25,418 bases of DNA. It comes from a virus. Positions 20,097 through 25,418 of the stretch are shown here, one piece after another. Position 1 is the first letter of the stretch. The number at the start of each line of letters is the position of its first letter. The notes beneath the pieces are model-generated. The model had not been told where the DNA came from and did no database searches. It saw only the letters and a program-made list of their open reading frames with translations. Position numbers and translations under genes: made by a program. Location: the IMG/VR virus record IMGVR_UViG_3300047333_000017, positions 1-25,418 of that record. The stretch is one strand, 5' to 3'.

Positions 20097-20440
20097 TACA
20101 GGTACCGCTCGATGTAGCTCGCGATCCACTTGAAGGACTTGCCTTTGTCGTTGAATTTTCCTAGCTTTTTCGCAACGCCTACGCCAAGACCGCACTTGCC
20201 GAGCAGCCGAGCCTGCACCTCGTGCCTGGGGGATTCCCATTTACCAGGAGATTCCTCGTAAGCGAAGTAGCCGTAATTCGGTATCCAGGTTTTCTGGTAT
20301 GGGTCAACAATCGTCGCCAGAACTCCCAGGCAGCAGAATGACTTTCCTTCTTCATTTTCCGAGCGCAACTGGCCAGTGCCCTGCTTGTACTTCCCGCTGC
20401 GCAGGGCCTTGACCCACTTGTTCTTGATACTCTTCAGCAT
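20096..20440 (-). CDS. Conserved phage hypothetical protein
   Basis: 114 residues, MLKSIKNKWVKALRSGKYKQ, then FCCLGVLATIV and a C-terminal FKWIASYIERYL. The pattern KW+.ALRSG.Y.QG.G.L......CCLGVL ... IA..IE. is a recurring phage protein type of unknown role. AGGAG lies about 9 bases before the ATG. It is preceded by 71 bases with no gene. Confidence 0.75.
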   Translation of the reverse strand: MLKSIKNKWVKALRSGKYKQGTGQLRSENEEGKSFCCLGVLATIVDPYQKTWIPNYGYFAYEESPGKWESPRHEVQARLLGKCGLGVGVAKKLGKFNDKGKSFKWIASYIERYL

Positions 20441-20511
20441 GTCGTCTCTCCTGTAATTAGATGCACCGTCGTTTCGTGACAGGTGCGACCACGCTGCTCT
20501 TTGGCTATCCG

Positions 20512-21111
20512 TCAGAACGGTATGCCGTCGTCAAAATCAGCAGTCGCCGCCACTGCGGGCGTGTCGGTCTCGATCACCCGCTCCTGGATTTTCTTCTGCA
20601 GGAACGGCGGTACCAGCTTCCACATCGCCTCGTTGTGCTCGTCCGGGTTGTACACGCACGGCATGTTGTAGGGCCTGGACGGGATCAGTCCCTTCGCCAG
20701 GGCGTCCTTCTGCAGCTGGATCAATCCAAGCACGAGCTGGATGTCCCGCTTGCTGGGGTCGCTCTCGCGCTCCACGATAGCCACCTGGCCGATCTTGCCG
20801 ATGATGGTCTGCACGTCGAATCCCTCCAGCTCCTCAGGCGTAAACGCCTTCCCGCGCCAGGTCTTCAGCATGTCACCGAGCTTCGACTTGCCGCCCAGGT
20901 AGAGCGCGTACTCCTTGCCGATGGTCATGGGCTTCTTCTCTCCCTTGACCTCGATCTGGTGCTCCGGCAGCTCGAACCCGATCCAGACTTTTGCGTTCAC
21001 GGAGTCCCGGAATCGCTGGTTCCCCAGGCCGATGACTTGGTAGCAGATGCCGATGCTCTGCCCGACGGGGGGCTGCTCGAAGGTCTTACCCTTGGTGGCT
21101 AATAGGCTCAT
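20512..21111 (-). CDS. Phage single-stranded DNA-binding protein (SSB-like)
   Basis: 199 residues. The middle has an OB-fold-like series (KVWIGFELPEHQIEVKGEKK, ISKEY-like TIGKEYALYLGGKSKLGDML, WRGKAFTPEELEGFDVQ), the pattern of a phage SSB-like family I recognise. The C-terminus ATADFDDGIPF is the acidic tip that, as in bacterial SSB (DDDIPF), recruits partners. It probably protects single-stranded DNA at phage replication forks and works with the nuclease in the same operon. The start lies within the 26-base overlap with the preceding gene. SD is weak; AGGAAACC lies about 8 bases upstream. Confidence 0.82.
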   Translation of the reverse strand: MSLLATKGKTFEQPPVGQSIGICYQVIGLGNQRFRDSVNAKVWIGFELPEHQIEVKGEKKPMTIGKEYALYLGGKSKLGDMLKTWRGKAFTPEELEGFDVQTIIGKIGQVAIVERESDPSKRDIQLVLGLIQLQKDALAKGLIPSRPYNMPCVYNPDEHNEAMWKLVPPFLQKKIQERVIETDTPAVAATADFDDGIPF

Positions 21112-21262
21112 GTATGGTTTCCTGTTGCATGGTGTTTAAGAATTCAAAGTACGCGGGATCGTTCGTCAGGTAGATCTCCTCGAGCTGACGACGTTCCTCT
21201 TGCTGCGCCTGGTCCCAGGCAGCGTCCAAAGCATCACTGATCTGGTCCGTGGTTTCGTACAT
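21086..21262 (-). CDS. Small acidic hypothetical protein before the SSB gene
   Basis: 58 residues: MYETTDQISDALDAAWDQAQ, QEERRQLEEI and FLNTMQQETIHEPISHQG, helical and acidic. It overlaps the upstream gene by 29 bases and the SSB start by 26, so all three may be coupled. GAGG lies 11 bases upstream of the ATG. No recognised family. Confidence 0.55.
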   Translation of the reverse strand: MYETTDQISDALDAAWDQAQQEERRQLEEIYLTNDPAYFEFLNTMQQETIHEPISHQG

Positions 21263-21458
21263 TCGCCCATCGCCTCACTATGTTGTCGAGCCTCTTCGCA
21301 ACTGGTTCGACTTGCAGCTCCGCTAAAAGTTCATTCCGCTTGCGCAATTCTTTTGCTTGCCCGGTTCTCTTGCGCTGGCTGGTGAGCGTCGTCGGGATAT
21401 ACAGCTCGCCCTCCTTGCGTAAAATGCTGGCGAAGTGCCCACGTACCCGGTCACTCAT
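21234..21458 (-). CDS. Small basic hypothetical protein
   Basis: 74 residues beginning MSDRVRGHFASILRKEGELY, with a long basic helix (SQRKRTGQAKELRKRNELLA) and VRRWANVRNHGPDQ at the end. AGGAG lies about 8 bases before the ATG, which overlaps the upstream gene by 8 bases. Basic charge suggests nucleic-acid binding. Unknown. Confidence 0.62.
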   Translation of the reverse strand: MSDRVRGHFASILRKEGELYIPTTLTSQRKRTGQAKELRKRNELLAELQVEPVAKRLDNIVRRWANVRNHGPDQ

Positions 21459-21984
21459 CAGCCAGCTCCTGTGCCTGCACGTCAACCTCGTTCATGCTCT
21501 GGTAGATCCGTAGCCCGTCGATGCCCTCCGGGAAATTCTCCCGGCGCGCCACGAATATGCTGATCCCTGCCTCTGAGCACATCCGTATCTTAGCACGCAG
21601 TTTTGCGCTGCGCCATGCGTTCTTGATGCCCTTCAGATCCTGCGCACGCTCGCCCTCCGGGTCTAAGGATCCCTTGGCCTTGACACGCTTCGCGAACATG
21701 TCAGCCATCCGGAGCGCCTTCTCGCAGCTCTCATGCACCAGGACGTAGAACCGGCTCGTGTACACGTCGTCCGAAAAGTGGCACACCTGGATCAGGTGGC
21801 TCTGATCCGAGGGAACAGAGTCCAGGAGATGGGCCTTGATGTAGTCGTGGTTGGCGCGCTCCGTGGGTCCGCACCGGAGCAGTCTCCAGCTGGCGACGTA
21901 GTACCCGTCGAAGTTCTCCCCGAGGTAGTTCACGGTCTCGTACCAGCGGGGAATGTGCTGAGGGACGTAGGGTTTTTTGGTCAT
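21451..21984 (-). CDS. Hypothetical protein, first gene of the leftward operon
   Basis: 177 residues: MTKKPYVPQHIPRWYETVNY, RYYVASWRLLRCGPTERANH-like central sequence, then a helical C-terminal half (CEKALRMADMFAKRVKAKGS). I do not recognise the family. No SD precedes the ATG. An ECF-sigma-like promoter motif (21991-22018) would start transcription within a few bases of it, so the message may be leaderless. Confidence 0.65.
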   Translation of the reverse strand: MTKKPYVPQHIPRWYETVNYLGENFDGYYVASWRLLRCGPTERANHDYIKAHLLDSVPSDQSHLIQVCHFSDDVYTSRFYVLVHESCEKALRMADMFAKRVKAKGSLDPEGERAQDLKGIKNAWRSAKLRAKIRMCSEAGISIFVARRENFPEGIDGLRIYQSMNEVDVQAQELADE

Positions 21985-21990
21985 CAGTAC

Positions 21991-22018
21991 TTGGATTGAA
22001 TTTGCTAAATAAAGTTCC
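21991..22018 (-). promoter_or_regulatory. ECF/sigmaE-like promoter before the leftward operon
   Basis: Leftward GGAACTT (22012-22018), 16 bases, then TCCAA (21991-21995). SigmaE-type promoters use GGAACTT-N16-TCTRA-like elements. The predicted transcription start falls at about 21985, next to the ATG of a gene lacking an SD. The same motif precedes the zinc-finger gene at 23192-23503. Confidence 0.45.
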
Positions 22019-22028
22019 CGACAGGAAC
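22014..22028. promoter_or_regulatory. Inverted repeat at the divergent junction
   Basis: GTTCC-CGACA-GGAAC, a perfect 5-base-arm palindrome, lies between the leftward operon and the rightward pair. It overlaps the ECF-like -35 and gives a GGAAC in each direction. It may be an operator. The remaining intergenic sequence (to 22191) shows no confident rightward sigma70 promoter. Confidence 0.4.
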
Positions 22029-22191
22029 AAACTATTTTAGCCGGTCTTCCTACACCAGAGTCGGTGTTCCGCTGTCTTTTCAGTTCGTTGCAGCATCATC
22101 CAAGATATCAACCAAGCAATGTACGGTACCGCACAGAACTCCCTGGTCGGGGTGGGCATGATGGCGCCGTCAACCGAGAAAGGAGGGAGGC

Positions 22192-22410
22192 ATGAGCTGG
22201 AAGATCGAGGTGATGCTGACGACGGAGCCGGGGTGGCACAGCAACGCCCTGCGGTTCCCTACCGAGGAGGAGGCCTCGGAGTGGGCCGCGGACTTGTTCA
22301 TGCGCTGGATGCTGGTCAAGCAGACCCGCGTCCGCGAGGTACCGGAACCGGCGCTGAATCGGATGCTTGGAGGAAAGGTAACTTTTATCAACACAGGAGA
22401 TGAGACATGA
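22192..22410 (+). CDS. Small phage hypothetical protein
   Basis: 72 residues: MSWKIEVMLTTEPGWHSNAL, RFPTEEEASEWAADLFMRWM, ending LGGKVTFINTGDET. The order W.......W..N.LRF.T..EA..+...L..RW is a common phage pattern of unknown role, a small alpha/beta fold. The SD is strong (AAAGGAGGGAGG). The stop overlaps the next ATG by ATGA. It starts the short rightward unit. Confidence 0.78.
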   Translation: MSWKIEVMLTTEPGWHSNALRFPTEEEASEWAADLFMRWMLVKQTRVREVPEPALNRMLGGKVTFINTGDET

Positions 22411-23159
22411 GTGCAGTAATTGACGAGAAGATGGTGGAGAGTGTGGTCGATGGGCTGGAGGGTCGGGGGTACGTGGCCTCGGAGAAGGACATCGAGATGA
22501 TTGCCTTGGAGTCGGTCCACGTCTCGCACGCAGGTAACGGGGTGCGGCAGACCTACCTGCGGGCGCTGGTCGCCAGCACCAAGGCCGCGCTGGGGATGGC
22601 GGACAGCCGCCGCCGCCGGGTGCCGACGGAGATGAGTCCCGAGGAGATGACCCGGCAGCTGGAGGCCCTGGAGACGACGCACGCCAGGTTCTACGAGGTG
22701 ATCCAGAAGACGGTCGAGAAAGTCCCCATCCGGGAGGACGAGCGTGGCCGGGAACGTGCGGCGATCTTCAACGCCCGATGCACCTTCGCCCGCACCTCGA
22801 AGAGCACGCTCCGGTCCTGGATCAGCTCCGGGAACAACCTCGCCGGTTTGGTCCCGGCGAAGGTGACGAAGTACGCCCTCGCTGCGGAGGTATCCAAAAG
22901 CCGCTCCCCGGCACAGGCCAGGGCACCTAGCGAGCGTTATCTTCACGGGGTCGCTGCGAAGATACTTGCACGGGTCCAGGCCGCAAAAGACCAGTCGGCC
23001 AAGATCCGCCTCATCGAGACCGTACTCCACGACCTCGTCACCGGCCTCAGTGAGCTGGGAGTAGAGATCACGGACGACATCGAGGAGGCCATGGAGAGCA
23101 GCAAGCTGCTTCAAACCCAAACCGGCATCGTCTGGCTGGGGCGGAAGCAGGCCGCGTAA
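22407..23159 (+). CDS. Hypothetical protein
   Basis: 250 residues, mostly helical (ESVVDGLEGRGYVASEKDIE, QLEALETTHARFYEVIQKTV), basic and Ala-rich in the second half, ending IVWLGRKQAA. The antisense 349-codon frame is rejected because this frame has a coupled ATGA start, AGGAG upstream and natural composition. No domain recognised. It meets the zinc-finger gene tail to tail. Confidence 0.72.
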   Translation: MSAVIDEKMVESVVDGLEGRGYVASEKDIEMIALESVHVSHAGNGVRQTYLRALVASTKAALGMADSRRRRVPTEMSPEEMTRQLEALETTHARFYEVIQKTVEKVPIREDERGRERAAIFNARCTFARTSKSTLRSWISSGNNLAGLVPAKVTKYALAAEVSKSRSPAQARAPSERYLHGVAAKILARVQAAKDQSAKIRLIETVLHDLVTGLSELGVEITDDIEEAMESSKLLQTQTGIVWLGRKQAA

Positions 23160-23166
23160 GCTGAAC

Positions 23167-23187
23167 GGCGGGGACCGCAAACCCGCC
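23167..23187. terminator. Hairpin between convergent genes
   Basis: GGCGGG (23167-23172) pairs with CCCGCC (23182-23187) across a 9-base loop, between stops that face each other at 23159 and 23192. No U-tract follows on either strand, so termination is uncertain. Confidence 0.35.
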
Positions 23188-23191
23188 ACCC

Positions 23192-23503
23192 CTACCAGGG
23201 TGTGCCTTTGCCGTCCCACTCAGGCAGCGAACGATCCGTAGCAGGGAACTTTTTGGTGACCTCGGTGCGGAACTTGTTGGGCGGTTTTTTCCCGCGCTTT
23301 TGCGGCTCGTGCTTGGCCAGGAACTCAGCGACGGCGATCTCGTGCTCCGCAAACTGCCGCACCCGTTTTTGCTGCTCTCGAACCTCTGGCGGGATGATCA
23401 CGCAAGTCAGTGCGTGCTTGGTGAAGTCCATATTGGCCGGTAACCATCGAGGGCCAACCTGAATCCACTGTATTTCCTGCCCGCAGTGCTTACATTTGCT
23501 CAT
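23192..23503 (-). CDS. Zinc-finger protein encoded opposite to its neighbours
   Basis: 103 residues: MSKCKHCGQEIQWIQVGPRW with the CxxC pair, then H and C (TKHALTC) completing a probable zinc site. The rest is basic (RTEVTKKFPATDRSLPEW). No SD precedes the ATG. The ECF-like GGAACTT-N16-TCTAC motif ends 5 bases before it, so it may also be leaderless. It is the only leftward gene among rightward ones. A regulator or nucleic-acid-binding protein is plausible. Confidence 0.65.
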   Translation of the reverse strand: MSKCKHCGQEIQWIQVGPRWLPANMDFTKHALTCVIIPPEVREQQKRVRQFAEHEIAVAEFLAKHEPQKRGKKPPNKFRTEVTKKFPATDRSLPEWDGKGTPW

Positions 23504-23508
23504 GCTTG

Positions 23509-23536
23509 GTAGACTGTGCAGCCTGCATAAAGTTCC
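23509..23536 (-). promoter_or_regulatory. ECF/sigmaE-like promoter before the zinc-finger gene
   Basis: Leftward GGAACTT (23530-23536), 16 bases, TCTAC (23509-23513). The surrounding CCTGnnGGGAACTTTAT is identical at 15 of 17 bases to the one at 22009-22025. The predicted start lies at the ATG. Confidence 0.45.
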
Positions 23537-23545
23537 CACCAGGGG

Positions 23546-23952
23546 GTAGATCTACGGGAAAGGAACCCCTAACCCATTCGCTAGGGTAAGCGAACGGGGC
23601 CAGATTGGCTCCTTTCCAACGACGCTTAATCAGCCTCAGGGAGTGAGTCTTTTCGCGACGAGGTTCCTAGCATTTAAATTACCAGCCGCTAGGATTTCAA
23701 CCAAGGTCAGCCCACTTGCGCGACAGGGGGACACCGGTATGGTCTTTTTTTGGACGGCAATCAACGCCTACTCCAAGGAAAACCATACCTAACCGGAAGT
23801 CCCTTTCGGGGCCGGGTTGAGTAATCCGCATGCTACTGCGCCCGCGTCAGCCAACCAGGAGGGTTTGCACCTCCCACTGGGGCAGATATTTACGTCCGTA
23901 GCCAGGGACAGAGAAATCGTCTCGACGTTGGAACTAAGTTGAAAGGTTAGTT
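23546..23952 (+). ncRNA. Candidate structured RNA, unidentified class
   Basis: About 400 nt with no convincing gene but at least six stems. (1) GGAAAGGA/TCCTTTCC (23557-23564, 23610-23617) closes a three-way junction with CCCC/GGGG plus TTCGCT-agggta-AGCGAA and GCCA/TGGC. (2) TCCTAGC/GCTAGGA (23665-23671, 23688-23694). (3) A 17-bp helix, 23736-23753 with 23773-23789, one bulge and two G-U pairs. (4) GTCCC-tttc-GGGGC (23799-23812). (5) CCAGGAGG/CCTCC..TGG (23855-23880). (6) AACTAA/TTAGTT (23932-23952). The G-U pairs in (3) and (4) exist only if the rightward strand is transcribed. It precedes the replication genes. It is not a tRNA or any riboswitch I recognise; it could also be a replication origin. 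Confidence 0.5.
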
Positions 23953-23958
23953 GTCTAG
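23931..23958 (+). promoter_or_regulatory. Possible ECF-like promoter before the replication genes
   Basis: Rightward GGAACTA-like sequence (from 23930), 17 bases, then TCTAG (23954-23958), ending 9 bases before an ATG with only a weak AAGG. It resembles the two leftward ECF-like sites but with one -35 change and one extra spacer base. Confidence 0.3.
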
Positions 23959-23967
23959 GCTAAGGCA

Positions 23968-24420
23968 ATGGATAACGAAAAAAGTTCCCAGCTCAACAAA
24001 ACTGCGTTCGACGCCTGGGTGGCGTACCGGGCTGACAGCAAGCACGGCCCTCTGACTGAGGCAGGCAAGAAGCGCGTCGCCAAGCGACTGGAGCGCCTTG
24101 GGTCGGCCCAGGAGTCATCAGTTTACCACAGCATCGCCAGCGGTTATCAGGGTGTGTACCCGCCGCAGGGCACATTACCCGAATTGGAGGCGAAGGAGAT
24201 GGCAGAAGATGACAGCCGTTTGGCCGAAGTTCTCAGACAATGGGGGCAAATTCACCGAGTTACCGTGACACCGAATCTTGTCAAGGCGTACCGGGAAGCG
24301 CTCAAGGGTCTGTCGCATGAGGAATTTGAGAGATCTGTGAGCTACCTCACAAAACACAGCCAGTGGTTCGCAAAACCATCGGAAATTTGGCGTGCCGCGA
24401 AGACGGAGGGCTGGCTGTGA
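23968..24420 (+). CDS. Replication-associated, helicase-loader-like protein
   Basis: 150 residues in two parts. At 8-68, TAFDAWVAYRADSKHGPLTE, KKRVAKRLERLGSAQESSVY and SIASGYQGVYPP resemble the WxxY+...L...Q...+++SI..G+.G+YPP segment of phage replication-initiation and helicase-loader proteins. At 103-148, LVKAYREALKGLSHEEFERS and KHSQWFAKPSEIW resemble loader helices (YxxAL...+.EF..+V..+....WFP+..EI). The helicase gene lies two genes downstream, which supports a loader. The ATG has only a weak AAGG close by. Confidence 0.6.
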   Translation: MDNEKSSQLNKTAFDAWVAYRADSKHGPLTEAGKKRVAKRLERLGSAQESSVYHSIASGYQGVYPPQGTLPELEAKEMAEDDSRLAEVLRQWGQIHRVTVTPNLVKAYREALKGLSHEEFERSVSYLTKHSQWFAKPSEIWRAAKTEGWL

Positions 24421-24785
24421 AGTACCTAGTAACCCCCGAAGGGCACTGGCTCTGGATGGGCGGCAGGACCGGCGGTCACCCAGCGTTCAAGGTCAACGGC
24501 AAGGTCGTGATGGCTCGACGGTACTACTGGGCGCAGAAGCACGGCAAGGAACCTCTGGCGCGGCTGGATGTCAAATGCGGTGACAGAAACTGCGTGAACC
24601 CGGAGCACTGCCGGGAGCACAAGAACAAGCCGGTGCGCAAGGTGCGGCTGTCGCACGCCGAGCGTCGCAGGCAGCACCAGGAGATCATTATGCTCAGGGG
24701 TTGCGAGAAACGGGAAGTCATCGCCCACATGTACGGCATGGCGCCAGACACGATCAGCCACATCTGGTCCCCGAGTAACTGGTAG
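24417..24785 (+). CDS. HNH-like zinc protein with C-terminal HTH, probably inactive nuclease
   Basis: 122 residues. HWLWMGGRTGGHPAFKVNGK, ARRYYWAQKHGK and VKCGDRNCVNPEHC follow the HNH_3 layout (WxW.G..., H+.+Y......, V.HxC.N..CVNPxH). The first catalytic His is replaced by Val and the Asn by Asp, while the zinc cysteines and the last His remain. The C-terminal 45 residues (RRRQHQEIIMLRGCEKREVI, MYGMAPDTISHIW) read as an HTH. It may be a DNA-binding relic of a homing-type enzyme. GTG start in a GTGA overlap with GGAGG upstream. Confidence 0.68.
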   Translation: MKYLVTPEGHWLWMGGRTGGHPAFKVNGKVVMARRYYWAQKHGKEPLARLDVKCGDRNCVNPEHCREHKNKPVRKVRLSHAERRRQHQEIIMLRGCEKREVIAHMYGMAPDTISHIWSPSNW

Positions 24786-24791
24786 GTGGGG

Positions 24792-25418
24792 ATGCTAGAC
24801 GACCTGGGGCCTGACAGCACGCCCCTGGAGCGCCAGGAAGCCATCAAGCGCATCCGCGCCAAGATGATGGTCACTTCAACCATGGGCGACGACGACGACG
24901 AGCCGGAGAAGATCTTCGTGGACTTCGCGCAGATGTCCCCTGAGCAGATGCTGGCCGATTACAACCAGTTCCTGGACAACTACGACACCGTACCCTTCGA
25001 CCCGGAGGGGAAGTACATCCGGCTCTACCGTGGGCAGTGGAGCATCATCAGCGGCTTCCCTGGGGCCGGTAAGACGACCATGCTACGGCAGCTCGTGGCG
25101 CACCTGCTGAGCAACGGGAACGGGGTCTTCGTGTTCTCCGGGGAGGACGACCCGAGCCACTACCTGATCGAGCTGACCGCCACCGCGTTCGGGGTGCTTA
25201 CGCCGACCGCCGAGCAGATCGGGGCCTTCATCGAGTACTTCGGGGACAAGCTCTACATCTGGGGCACGGTATCGGTCGTAGACCACAAGAAGATCCTGGC
25301 GACGATCAGCCACCTGGCGAAGCATGGCAAGATCCAGCATGCTATAATCGACTCGCTGACGACGACCGACATCAGGATGGACGACTATGAGACGCAGCGT
25401 CAGTTCGCGAACCACATA
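24792..25418 (+). CDS. Replicative helicase (DnaB/RecA fold), cut by the window end
   Basis: The first 209 residues are visible. After about 80 residues (RIRAKMMVTSTMGDDDDEPE) comes the ATPase core: SIISGFPGAGKTTMLRQL with Walker A at 88-96, GVFVFSGEDDPSHY at 111-124 and IQHAIIDSLTTTDIRMDDYE at 181-200 with the Walker B Asp, the order seen in DnaB/Twinkle-type hexameric helicases (E/N-terminal part reduced). AGG lies 5 bases before the ATG and 6 bases after the preceding stop. The gene runs off the edge, so length and C-terminus are unknown. Confidence 0.8.
   Translation, partial: MLDDLGPDSTPLERQEAIKRIRAKMMVTSTMGDDDDEPEKIFVDFAQMSPEQMLADYNQFLDNYDTVPFDPEGKYIRLYRGQWSIISGFPGAGKTTMLRQLVAHLLSNGNGVFVFSGEDDPSHYLIELTATAFGVLTPTAEQIGAFIEYFGDKLYIWGTVSVVDHKKILATISHLAKHGKIQHAIIDSLTTTDIRMDDYETQRQFANHI

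Noticed and set aside
22170-23219. Leftward 349-codon frame
   Set aside because: Lies opposite two rightward genes that have strong SDs and an ATGA junction; its own sequence is low in natural patterns.
23557-23620. tRNA-like fold closed by GGAAAGG/CCTTTCC
   Set aside because: Only about 61 nt between the arms, no T-loop GTTCRANYC and no anticodon arm of proper size; kept as part of the structured RNA.
23600-23900. Group I intron
   Set aside because: No recognisable P/Q/R/S core such as GUUCAGAGACUA, and no split gene on either side.
25337-25352. TGCTATAATCGA, an extended -10 like element on the rightward strand, shared with 13950
   Set aside because: Lies within the helicase Walker B coding sequence; 12-base identity at two places with opposite context is probably chance.
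1-25418. CRISPR array, insertion sequence, integrase or attachment site
   Set aside because: No regularly spaced repeats, transposase or integrase motifs; the only direct repeats of note are the three promoter cassettes.

Overview
The window is a piece of a tailed double-stranded DNA phage genome (Caudoviricetes). The large terminase, terminase small subunit-like protein and portal protein show this. The DNA is GC-rich and densely packed, and sigma70-type promoters plus a lipoprotein-like small gene point to a Gram-negative, probably proteobacterial host. The sequence does not identify the host genus, and no integrase or repressor is visible.

Layout. From 88 to 11253 all genes run leftward and form the virion-assembly part. 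In transcription order it holds three heavily overlapping small ORFs (11253-10520), a terminase small subunit-like protein, many small unknown proteins including possible lysis-type membrane peptides (7648-8471), the large terminase, a membrane-anchored small protein, a very large portal protein, small proteins, a GroES-like co-chaperonin and several unknowns. From 11303 to 13662 there are small leftward accessory genes. Three of the transcription units there are headed by an almost identical promoter with an operator-like inverted repeat. A rho-independent terminator (13868-13910) separates them from a second leftward operon (13958-21984). That operon carries DNA and nucleotide enzymes: an SSB-like protein, a Fis-like DNA-binding protein, a DUF1367-like protein, a MazG-like pyrophosphohydrolase, a DUF4406 (deoxyribosyltransferase-like) protein, a dATP/dGTP diphosphohydrolase-like protein, an RNA ligase-like protein and a RecB-type PD-(D/E)XK nuclease, with small unknown genes between them.

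At 22192-23159 two genes run rightward and a zinc-finger gene (23192-23503) runs back leftward. About 400 nt without a convincing gene follow (23546-23952), full of strong inverted repeats, then rightward replication genes: a loader-like protein, an HNH-like/HTH protein and the start of a DnaB/RecA-fold helicase cut by the window edge.

Most neighbouring leftward genes overlap by ATGA, GTGA or TGATG, so translation is probably coupled throughout. This junction pattern and the ribosome-binding sites revealed about a dozen genes of 37-58 codons and moved many starts downstream of the longest possible ORF. The most interesting items are the structured presumptive RNA, the triplicated promoter/operator cassettes, ECF(sigmaE)-like promoter motifs placed directly at SD-less genes, and the nested same-strand ORFs at 10520-11253.
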